7,349 nt of DNA. Origin: Methanobacteriota archaeon. Lineage in GTDB: Archaea; Thermoplasmatota; Thermoplasmata; RBG-16-68-12. Each line of letters opens with the position of its first letter. Positions within the stretch are counted from its first letter, which is position 1. Positions 1-5,158 of the stretch are shown here, piece by piece. Below the pieces are notes generated by a model that was not told the DNA's origin, ran no database searches, and was given only the letters and a program-made list of their open reading frames with translations. The stretch lies in assembly GCA_005879065.1 (NCBI GenBank), contig VBLU01000164.1:1-7349 (forward strand), given 5' to 3'. The position numbers were made by a program, and so were the translations under genes.

Positions 1-1295
1 TCGATGTCCAGCAGGCCGTGGCCACTGTAGTTGAAGGCGATGACCGTCTCCTCGTCCTTCTTCTTCGCCTCGAGGGCGAGGTCGATCGCACCGCGGATCG
101 CGTGACACGTCTCCGGTGCAGGGATGAGGCCCTCGGTCTTCGCGAAGATCTCCCCCGCCTGGAACGTGCTCAGTTGGTCGACCGCCCGCGGCTCGACGAG
201 GCCTGCATCGAGGAGGACGCTCAACGTGGCCGCGGTCCCGTGGTACCGCAGCCCGCCCGCATGGATGCGGGGCGGCACGAACGTGTGGCCCAGCGTGTGC
301 ATCTTCACGAGGGGCGTCATCTCCCCTGTGTCGCCGAAGTCGTATTCGTACCGACCCTTCGTCATCGAGGGGACGGAGGTCGGCTCGACCGCGATGAAGC
401 GCGTGTCCGAGCGCCCGTGGATCCGTTCGCCGATCGTCGGGTACGTGAAGCCCGCGAAGTTCGATCCGCCGCCGACGGAACCGACCATGAAGTCCGGGGT
501 GACGTCGGCCAGCTCGAACTGCTTCTGGGCCTCGAGGCCGATGACGGTCTGGTGCAGGAGCACGTGGTTCAGGACGGAGCCGAGGGAATACCGTGTATTC
601 GGACTCGTCACGGCGGTCTCAATCGCTTCCGAGATCGCGACGCCCAGGGAGCCGGGATGGCTCGGATCCTGGGCCAGGATCTTCTTGCCGATGTTCGTCC
701 GATCGCTCGGACTCGGGATCACCTCGGCGCCGTAGAGGCGCATTACGTACTTTCGGTACGGCTTCTGGTCGTAGGAAACTCGGACCATGAACACCTTCGC
801 CCGCATGCCGAAGTAGTTCGTGGCAAGGGCGAGCGCGGAACCCCATTGTCCCGCTCCGGTCTCGGTCGCATAGGCCTCGATCCCTTCCTTCGCGGCGAAG
901 TAGGCCTGGGCGATCGCCGTGTTCGGCTTGTGCGAGCCGACCGGCGAGAGGTCCTCGCGCTTGTAGTAAATCTTGGCCGGCGTCTTGAGGAACGCTTCCA
1001 GGCGCGTCGCGCGATAGAGCGGCGTCGGCCGACCGAACCGATAGTAGGCCTCCCGAATTTCCTCCGGGATCGGCTCGGTGTGGTTCGGACTCATCTCCTG
1101 ACGGATCAGTTCCTTCGGGAACAGCGGCTCGAAGGCCTGCGGCGGCACGGGCTCCTTCGTCCCCGGGTGCAAATAGGGCGGGAACGGGGCCGGCAAGTCC
1201 GGCAGGATGTTGTACCATGCCTTCGGGAGGTCCTCCCGATCAAGGAGAATTTTCACGTCGCTCGCGCCCGTCGATGTCGGTTTGACTGCTTGCAT
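1..1295 (-). CDS. trpB: TrpB2-type tryptophan synthase beta chain (PLP-dependent), 3' end cut by window edge
   Basis: This is a fold-type II PLP enzyme of the TrpB2 (TrpB-like) subfamily, expected to condense indole with L-serine (or an activated serine) to L-tryptophan in the cytoplasm. The frame is open for 431 codons from an ATG at 1295 and has no stop before position 1, so roughly the last 10-25 residues are missing. Visible motifs are FGRPTPLYRATRLE (87-100), the PLP-lysine motif GSHKPNTA with K123, the catalytic-Glu motif ETGAGQWG with E145, the phosphate-binding loop GSVGGGSNFAG (272-282), and SGHGLLD near the visible end. W151, where classical TrpB1 has His (GAGQHG), and the long N-terminal extension before FGRPTPL both point to TrpB2. 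The start is supported by GGTGGTG at 1299-1305 and a TATA box 38-45 bases upstream. No trpA is visible beside it. The HTH+ACT regulator is divergently transcribed next door. Family assignment is firm; true TrpB activity, as opposed to a related TrpB-like role, is inferred. Confidence 0.93.
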   Translation of the reverse strand, partial: MQAVKPTSTGASDVKILLDREDLPKAWYNILPDLPAPFPPYLHPGTKEPVPPQAFEPLFPKELIRQEMSPNHTEPIPEEIREAYYRFGRPTPLYRATRLEAFLKTPAKIYYKREDLSPVGSHKPNTAIAQAYFAAKEGIEAYATETGAGQWGSALALATNYFGMRAKVFMVRVSYDQKPYRKYVMRLYGAEVIPSPSDRTNIGKKILAQDPSHPGSLGVAISEAIETAVTSPNTRYSLGSVLNHVLLHQTVIGLEAQKQFELADVTPDFMVGSVGGGSNFAGFTYPTIGERIHGRSDTRFIAVEPTSVPSMTKGRYEYDFGDTGEMTPLVKMHTLGHTFVPPRIHAGGLRYHGTAATLSVLLDAGLVEPRAVDQLSTFQAGEIFAKTEGLIPAPETCHAIRGAIDLALEAKKKDEETVIAFNYSGHGLLDI

Positions 1296-1298
1296 GGA

Positions 1299-1305
1299 CA
1301 CCACC
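1299..1305 (-). promoter_or_regulatory. Shine-Dalgarno-like site of trpB2
   Basis: On the minus strand this reads GGTGGTG and ends three bases before the ATG. It partly matches the GGAGGTG complement of the archaeal 16S rRNA tail. It supports the ATG at 1295 as the start, although the spacing is short. Confidence 0.45.
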
Positions 1306-1317
1306 GCTGCCTGGAAC

Positions 1318-1348
1318 CGGAATCTTTGAACGTTATATAACGATTCCG
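1318..1348. promoter_or_regulatory. Candidate operator dyad around the trpB2 TATA box
   Basis: CGGAATC (1318-1324) and GATTCCG (1342-1348) are exact reverse complements and bracket the TATA box. A second, slightly offset perfect palindrome, CGTTATATAACG, lies at 1331-1342. TCTTTGA also occurs twice as a direct repeat (1323-1329 and 1350-1356). A protein bound here would cover the TATA box and initiation zone of trpB2 and act as a repressor. Which protein binds is unknown; the adjacent HTH+ACT protein is the obvious candidate by position. Short repeats of this kind can arise by chance. Confidence 0.35.
1333..1340 (-). promoter_or_regulatory. TATA box of trpB2 (palindromic)
   Basis: TTATATAA is the strongest TATA-like sequence in the divergent spacer. 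Its centre lies about 41 bases upstream of the trpB2 ATG. With the usual archaeal distance of about 26 bases, transcription would start near 1310 and give a leader of about 15 bases. The box is its own reverse complement and sits inside the perfect palindrome CGTTATATAACG (1331-1342), so orientation is assigned only from the gene it serves. No convincing purine-rich BRE is present on either side. Confidence 0.6.
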
Positions 1349-1377
1349 TTCTTTGATGTACATTTATTGCTATCGCG

Positions 1378-1395
1378 ACTACATTGCTACTACAT
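1378..1395. repeat. Tandem ACTACAT direct repeats upstream of the regulator promoter
   Basis: ACTACAT occurs at 1378-1384 and 1389-1395, spaced 11 bases (about one helical turn). It overlaps a second pair, ATTGCTA at 1366-1372 and 1383-1389. The repeats end 15 bases upstream of the TTTAAAC box, where an activator or autoregulator could bind on one DNA face. This is sequence observation only, with no known motif matched. Confidence 0.3.
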
Positions 1396-1403
1396 GTGAA
1401 ACC

Positions 1404-1417
1404 GAGAGGATTTAAAC
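1404..1417 (+). promoter_or_regulatory. BRE/TATA promoter of the HTH+ACT regulator gene
   Basis: A purine run GAGAGGA (1404-1410) directly precedes TTTAAAC (1411-1417), the BRE-TATA arrangement of archaeal promoters. Transcription would start near 1440 and give a leader of about 15 bases before the ATG at 1455. No clear Shine-Dalgarno precedes that ATG. Confidence 0.5.
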
Positions 1418-1454
1418 TCCATGGGACCTTTTCGTGCATTGCGTTGGTCTGGGC

Positions 1455-1955
1455 ATGTGGTCGAGGTTACGTCCATACTTTAAAGGATTCCCTGCACAGG
1501 AGAAGGTCGCTCAGCTCATGGTCATGTACGGGCTCCGGGTCCACGAGGGCAGCGTGTACGCCGCCGGAATCAAGATCTCCGATACCTCGCTAGCCCGCGC
1601 CGCCAGCGTCGATCGACGGGTCGTGACGGCGACCGTCGACACGATCGCGAAGAACCCCGAACTCGGGAATTTCTTCGATCGACTGCAACCGGCCTGCCAC
1701 CTTCGCGACGTGGCGCCCCTCATGAACTGGGGCGCGATCGAGATCGTCCCGACGAACGCATCGAAGCCGGGCATCCTCGCGGGCGTGACCTCGATCATCG
1801 CCCAAGCGGGCATCTCGGTCCGCCAGGTGATCATGGACGACCCCGAGATCGTCGACGATCCGCACGGATTCATCGTGACGGAGGCGCCCGTCCCGGAGAG
1901 GCTCCTCCCGATGATCAAACAGGTCGATGGAGTGAAGTCGGTCGTCCTGCACTGA
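1455..1955 (+). CDS. HTH + ACT domain regulator of amino acid metabolism
   Basis: This cytoplasmic protein of 166 residues belongs to an archaeal family usually annotated as a predicted amino-acid-metabolism regulator with an ACT domain. It opens MWSRLRPYFKGFPAQEKVAQ, typical of the family. Residues about 41-66 (ISDTSLARAASVDRRVV...) have the spacing of a helix-turn-helix. Residues about 95-166 form an ACT domain, including the ligand-side loop SKPGILAGV (103-111), then VRQVIMDDPE and a closing strand ending VVLH. ACT domains bind small ligands, most often amino acids, at dimer interfaces, so a ligand-responsive DNA-binding role is inferred; the ligand cannot be read from sequence. ATG 1455 is preferred over in-frame ATG 1434 because the family begins at MW and 1434 lies at or before the predicted transcription start. 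It is divergent from trpB2, which suggests a tryptophan or aromatic amino acid connection. The unknown gene follows after 47 bases, probably in the same transcript. Confidence 0.85.
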   Translation: MWSRLRPYFKGFPAQEKVAQLMVMYGLRVHEGSVYAAGIKISDTSLARAASVDRRVVTATVDTIAKNPELGNFFDRLQPACHLRDVAPLMNWGAIEIVPTNASKPGILAGVTSIIAQAGISVRQVIMDDPEIVDDPHGFIVTEAPVPERLLPMIKQVDGVKSVVLH

Positions 1956-2002
1956 ACTGAGTCACGTCCGATCCCCGTGAACGCAGGAACGAACCGCGTC
2001 GA

Positions 2003-2668
2003 TTGGCCGACACCCTTTTCTCAGCGGGAACCCTGGCGGGTCCCATGGGATGGCGCGGCCTCCTGCGCGTCGTCGACTTCCAGACGGTGCTCACGTCCCA
2101 GCCCGCGGTCGCCGCCGCCCTCGACAAGGCCCAGAGGGCCGGGGGCACGAAATCCCCCGAGGCGAAGGCGCTCCGCGAGGGATACCAGCTCGTGGCGAAG
2201 GTCCTCTGGACCCGGAGGGCGTCGATCCCGCGGGTCCACGATCTGGCCTGGCTCGACCATGCGGTCGTGTCCGCGGAAACGCGACTCGGGCGGGTCTGGG
2301 AGTCCGAGGAGGGACGCGCGTCGTTCGTCGCCGCGGAAGAGGGCCTGGGCGAGGACGTGTTCCGCGAGCTGTTCCCCAAGGACGGCGCGGAGTGGATCGA
2401 GATCCCGGTCCAAGCCTTCGCCGGGATCAGCCCGACCGTGAAGCTGGAGCGCGGGGTGTTCGGTCCGTACCGCGTGGGGATCGTCCCCGAGCCGCAATTG
2501 CGATCCCTTTACGACTGGGCCGCCAAGACGAAGTTCAACGCACCGCCCGCCGCGATCAGCGTGCTCGGAGAAGTCGAAGCCCTCAGCGCGGCCGCGAGGC
2601 GGGGTGCCGGTCCCAGCGTCGCCGTCGTGTTCGCGGGGTACTCATTCGAGGACGTCGCCGCCGAATAG
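2003..2668 (+). CDS. Conserved-looking protein of unknown function, 221 codons
   Basis: I do not recognise this family. The protein is soluble, with no signal peptide, membrane segment, cysteine cluster or known nucleotide-binding motif. It has a mainly helical N-terminal half with amphipathic charged helices (about 35-125, including TRRASIPRVHDLAWLDHAVV at 70-89). A more beta-like C-terminal part follows (about 131-212, including WIEIPVQAFAGISPTVKLER and GVFGPYRVGIVPEP). Strong third-position GC bias and its length argue that it is a real gene. The start is uncertain: TTG at 2003 opens the frame but has no well-placed Shine-Dalgarno. ATG at 2045 (MGWRGLLRVVD, residue 15 here) has GGCGGG four bases upstream and may be the true start. 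There is no TATA box in the 47-base gap after the ACT gene, so co-transcription with it is likely. Its last 27 bases overlap the convergent CoA-binding gene. Confidence 0.72.
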   Translation: MADTLFSAGTLAGPMGWRGLLRVVDFQTVLTSQPAVAAALDKAQRAGGTKSPEAKALREGYQLVAKVLWTRRASIPRVHDLAWLDHAVVSAETRLGRVWESEEGRASFVAAEEGLGEDVFRELFPKDGAEWIEIPVQAFAGISPTVKLERGVFGPYRVGIVPEPQLRSLYDWAAKTKFNAPPAAISVLGEVEALSAAARRGAGPSVAVVFAGYSFEDVAAE

Positions 2669-3061
2669 CCTCGCATGGTCGCGCATCATGCAGCGATCTT
2701 GGACCACGATCTTTCCCGCGGCGCGGGCCTTCTGCGCCGCGCCTTCGTTCCGGATTCCAAGTTGCATCCAGATCACCTTCCCGGGACCTTTGATCGCCTG
2801 ATCGACGATCGGAAGGACGTCGGCCGAAGGACGAAAGATGTCGACCGCGTCGTAGGGGACCGGCACAGCATCGAGGGAAGGATAGGCCTTCTCTCCAAGG
2901 ATCTCCGTGGCGGTCGGGTTCACCGGGATGATCCGGTATCCGTGCATCTGCATGTACTTCGGGACCCGGTGGGCGTCCTTCGCCGGATCCTTCGAACAAC
3001 CGACCACGGCAATCGTCCGGATGCGCTCGAGGATCTTTCGGACCTCGGTGTCTTCCGCCAT
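2642..3061 (-). CDS. CoA-binding domain protein (YccU-like, Rossmann fold)
   Basis: This small cytoplasmic protein of 139 residues consists of one CoA-binding domain, the usual length for the stand-alone YccU-like family. The family is related to the nucleotide-binding domain of succinyl-CoA synthetase alpha and NDP-forming acyl-CoA synthetases. Motifs in order: AVVGCSKDP (18-26, glycine-containing first loop), YRIIPVNP (42-49), DIFRPS (74-79), WMQLGIRNE (98-106) and DRCMMRDHARL (122-132), the last corresponding to the conserved DRC...H.RL ending. It binds CoA or acyl-CoA in family members examined structurally; no catalytic reaction is established. The ATG at 3061 has GGGAGA just upstream, though closely spaced. 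The Nudix gene ends 36 bases upstream on the same strand, so the two probably form a transcript. Its 3' end overlaps the convergent unknown gene by 27 bases. Confidence 0.9.
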   Translation of the reverse strand: MAEDTEVRKILERIRTIAVVGCSKDPAKDAHRVPKYMQMHGYRIIPVNPTATEILGEKAYPSLDAVPVPYDAVDIFRPSADVLPIVDQAIKGPGKVIWMQLGIRNEGAAQKARAAGKIVVQDRCMMRDHARLFGGDVLE

Positions 3062-3097
3062 GTCTCCCGACCGTCCGGTCGAAGGAAGGCGAGCGGC

Positions 3098-3499
3098 TTA
3101 AGGTTTCGTCGGGAGCATCCGGCCGATCGACTCCTTCAACGACGGGGCGACGTTCAACGCCATCGCTTCGTCCGGCGTGAACCAGCGGGTCTCGGAGTGT
3201 TCTTCGTTCGCGATCCGGGGCTCGCCCTCCCAGCGTGTGACCAGGAAGAGATAATGCCGAAAGAGGTCGCGAGAGGTCGGATCGATGTCCTCGTAGATTC
3301 CGAGGAATTGCGGTTGGACCGCTCGGATCCCGAGCTCCTCCTGGAGCTCTCGGACCAAGGCGCTCGCAGGATCCTCGCATGGCACCAGGTGGCCTCCGAA
3401 GGCATCCCACATGCCCGCAAAACGGACGGTGCTGGTCCGCTTCCCCAGGAGCACCCGCCCACCCTTCACGACGAGGCCCGTCGCCGTGACATGGATCAC
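3098..3499 (-). CDS. Nudix hydrolase (MutT-like)
   Basis: This single-domain Nudix protein of 133 residues hydrolyses a nucleoside diphosphate linked to another moiety, using divalent metal. The Nudix box GX5EX7REUXEEXGU is perfect at residues 36-58: G36, E42, R50-E51, E54-E55, G57-I58. The N-terminal strand TATGLVVKGGRVLLGKR and the C-terminal ETRWFTPDEAMAL element are also typical of MutT-like and NTP pyrophosphatase members, so an oxidised or non-canonical (d)NTP is a plausible substrate. Specificity cannot be read from the box. The start is GTG at 3499. Reading upstream, no other ATG, GTG or TTG occurs in frame before a stop at 3566-3568, so this start is forced. There is a TATA-like GCATATCC about 25 bases upstream, consistent with a leaderless mRNA. 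It is upstream of the CoA-binding gene in a likely two-gene unit and divergent from the RecJ-like gene. Confidence 0.94.
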   Translation of the reverse strand: MIHVTATGLVVKGGRVLLGKRTSTVRFAGMWDAFGGHLVPCEDPASALVRELQEELGIRAVQPQFLGIYEDIDPTSRDLFRHYLFLVTRWEGEPRIANEEHSETRWFTPDEAMALNVAPSLKESIGRMLPTKP

Positions 3500-3520
3500 A
3501 CCGGGGCGAAGGCCCGTCGA

Positions 3521-3535
3521 GGATATGCGTCCTTT
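3521..3535 (-). promoter_or_regulatory. Candidate leaderless promoter of the Nudix gene
   Basis: On the minus strand this reads AAAGGAC followed by GCATATCC, a purine-rich BRE-like element next to a weak TATA-like box. The box centre lies about 25 bases before the GTG at 3499, the distance expected if transcription begins on the start codon. The TATA match is weak. The AT-rich palindrome farther upstream is an alternative promoter location and would give a leader of about 50 bases. Confidence 0.35.
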
Positions 3536-3563
3536 GGCTCGGCGAGATTTGCCAATCCGAAAT

Positions 3564-3587
3564 TGTTATCGTTGAATAATGATAACA
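3564..3587. promoter_or_regulatory. Imperfect 24-bp palindrome, candidate operator
   Basis: Left arm TGTTATCGTT (3564-3573) and right arm AATGATAACA (3578-3587) pair as inverted repeats at 9 of 10 positions around the spacer GAAT. The outer seven bases of each arm (TGTTATC/GATAACA) are exact. The element sits in the divergent spacer between the Nudix and RecJ-like genes. It ends 15 bases before the TTTAACT box assigned to the RecJ-like gene and is an island of AT in GC-rich DNA. This is the size and symmetry expected of a dimeric HTH regulator site. A terminator role is unlikely because it lies upstream of both flanking genes. Confidence 0.45.
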
Positions 3588-3601
3588 CGGAAGGCCGCGG
3601 G

Positions 3602-3610
3602 AATTTAACT
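3602..3610 (+). promoter_or_regulatory. Candidate TATA box of the RecJ-like gene
   Basis: AATTTAACT resembles the TTTAAAC box upstream of the ACT regulator in this window. It would place the transcription start near 3632 and give a leader of about 40 bases before the ATG at 3673. There is no strong Shine-Dalgarno; GGACGG at 3663-3668 is the nearest purine-rich stretch. Confidence 0.4.
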
Positions 3611-3672
3611 GCCCTCTCCATTCGCGTGCCTCTCCCAAAGATTCAAGCAGCTGTCGTCCGCTGGACGGACCG

Positions 3673-5118
3673 ATGGATGCGGTCGCCCAGGAGATTGCGG
3701 AGCGCGTGCGCGCATCTCCCCTCGTCCGAATCGTGACGCACATCGACACGGACGGGATCACGGGCGGCGCGATCGCCTCGGAAGCCCTCGACCGGGCGAG
3801 CATCGCGCACGAAGTCGCTTTCGTCAAGAAGCTCGATGAGCCGGTCGTGACGGAGCTGAAGCGCCGGGGCACGCCGCTCGTCTGGTTCATCGACCTGGGA
3901 GCGGGAATGATGCACGCGCTCCACGGCCTGGACGCCGTGATCACGGACCATCACGTGCCGACGGAACGCGAGATTCCGAAGGTGCTGCGGAGCGACCTCC
4001 TCCGATTCGCGGAATCCCAGGACCGGATCCTCATGCTCAACCCGCACCTCGAGGGAGCAGGCTCCGACGTCGCGAGCGGCGCCGGTTGTGCCTACGCGGT
4101 CGCGAAGGCGTTGGACCCCGCGAACAAGGACCTTGCGTCCGTCGCGATCGTCGGCGCGGTCGGAGACGTCCAGGATCAGGAGTTCCGACGGCTCTCCGGG
4201 TACAACCGGGAAATTCTTCAGGATGGAATCGACGCGGGCGTCCTCCGCGCCCAGATCGACCTGCGTCTCTTCGGCCGGGAGACGAGGCCCGCGTACAAGC
4301 TGCTCCAGTACGCCACGGACCCGTGGATCCCGCGCCTCAGCGGGAACGAGGATGCGTGCATCGCCTTCCTGCTAGAGCTCGGCGTCGACCTGAAGGTCGA
4401 GGAGCACTGGCGGAGCTGGTCCGATCTGGAACTCGGGGAGCGACGGAGGGTCGTCAACGCCCTCGTGGCCCACATGCTCGAACGAGGATGCGGTTCGAAG
4501 GAGGTCGAACGGTTGATCGGGGAGACGTACACGCTCATCCGCGAGCCCGCCGGAAGTCCGACCCGCGATGCGAAGGAATTCGGCACGCTGATCAACGCGT
4601 GCGGTCGATACGATCAGCCGGAGGTGGGTTACCGAGTGTGCCGCGGGGACCGCGAGGATTCCCTCGCGGAGGCCCTCCGTCTCCTGCGCGGACACCGGGA
4701 ATACCTGGTCGACTCCATGGAGGCCGTCGCGGCCGCTGGGATCAATCAGATGGACGCGATCCAGTACTTCCATGCCGCCGACACAATCCGCGACACCGTC
4801 GTCGGCATCGCCGCCTCCATGGTCCTGAACCGCGAGAACGCGACAAAGGACCTGCCGATCTTCGCCTTTGCCCAGGCATCGGACGGGATCAAGGTCTCGG
4901 CGCGGACGACGCGGGAGCTGGTCGCACGGGGCCTGGATCTGGCGGAGGTCATGAAGGTCGCGAGCGGCGCCGTCGGCGGCCAGGGTGGCGGACACCATGC
5001 GGCGGCCGGGGCGACGATCCCTCCCGGGACGGAGCCAAAGTTCCTCGAAATCGCGAATCGGATGGTCCGGGATCAGATCAGGCCCTCGCCGAGACCCCAC
5101 GGGACAGACTCCCGGTAA
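3673..5118 (+). CDS. DHH-family RecJ-like / GAN-type exonuclease
   Basis: This metal-dependent phosphoesterase of 481 residues has the DHH-DHHA1 architecture of archaeal RecJ/GAN proteins. Characterised relatives are single-strand-specific exonucleases, and GAN associates with the GINS complex of the CMG replicative helicase. The metal-binding set is complete: motif I HIDTDGITGG (H23, D25, D27), motif II FIDLGAG (D74), motif III ITDHH (D92-H93-H94) and motif IV GAVGDVQD (D165). NPH (123-125) and the S/G-rich segment SDVASGAG (131-138) are also present. The C-terminal DHHA1 domain carries GGQGGGHHAAAG (435-446), the nucleic-acid-binding GGGH motif. The length is usual for the archaeal family and shorter than bacterial RecJ. 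ATG 3673 is used because it gives the normal N-terminus about 20 residues before motif I. Oligoribonuclease or nanoRNase-like activity is an alternative within the DHH superfamily. It ends 40 bases before the convergent protease gene. Confidence 0.92.
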   Translation: MDAVAQEIAERVRASPLVRIVTHIDTDGITGGAIASEALDRASIAHEVAFVKKLDEPVVTELKRRGTPLVWFIDLGAGMMHALHGLDAVITDHHVPTEREIPKVLRSDLLRFAESQDRILMLNPHLEGAGSDVASGAGCAYAVAKALDPANKDLASVAIVGAVGDVQDQEFRRLSGYNREILQDGIDAGVLRAQIDLRLFGRETRPAYKLLQYATDPWIPRLSGNEDACIAFLLELGVDLKVEEHWRSWSDLELGERRRVVNALVAHMLERGCGSKEVERLIGETYTLIREPAGSPTRDAKEFGTLINACGRYDQPEVGYRVCRGDREDSLAEALRLLRGHREYLVDSMEAVAAAGINQMDAIQYFHAADTIRDTVVGIAASMVLNRENATKDLPIFAFAQASDGIKVSARTTRELVARGLDLAEVMKVASGAVGGQGGGHHAAAGATIPPGTEPKFLEIANRMVRDQIRPSPRPHGTDSR

Positions 5119-5158
5119 ACGCGATTCGCGTCGTCGAATTGGTAAGAGCAGCTACGGC
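5119..5158. other. Convergent intergenic gap without a visible terminator
   Basis: Only 40 bases separate the RecJ-like stop from the protease stop. ACGCGATTCGCGT (5119-5131) can fold as a five-pair stem with a three-base loop. No T-rich tract follows on either strand, so there is no good case for an archaeal-type terminator. Confidence 0.5.

Noticed and set aside
18..1340. 440-codon plus-strand open frame opposite trpB2
   Set aside because: It is very rich in Arg/Asp/Glu/Val with no motif, and lies antisense to a complete set of TrpB2 motifs. It is a GC-bias shadow.
1434..1454. Upstream in-frame ATG as start of the ACT regulator (MHCVGLG extension)
   Set aside because: It lies at or before the predicted transcription start, and the added residues do not resemble the family N-terminus, which begins at MWSRLRPYF.
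1421..1483. Short ATG-initiated frame of 20 codons overlapping the start of the ACT regulator, considered as a leader peptide
   Set aside because: It has no tryptophan run or other attenuator-type codon cluster and no hairpin, and probably begins upstream of the predicted transcription start.
2583..3944. 453-codon minus-strand open frame spanning five different genes and spacers
   Set aside because: It crosses the unknown gene, the CoA-binding and Nudix genes, a promoter region and part of the RecJ-like gene. It is low-complexity Arg/Pro/Ser with no motif.
5119..5131. Small hairpin ACGCG-ATT-CGCGT after the RecJ-like stop, considered as a terminator
   Set aside because: The stem is only five pairs and no T-rich tract follows on either strand.
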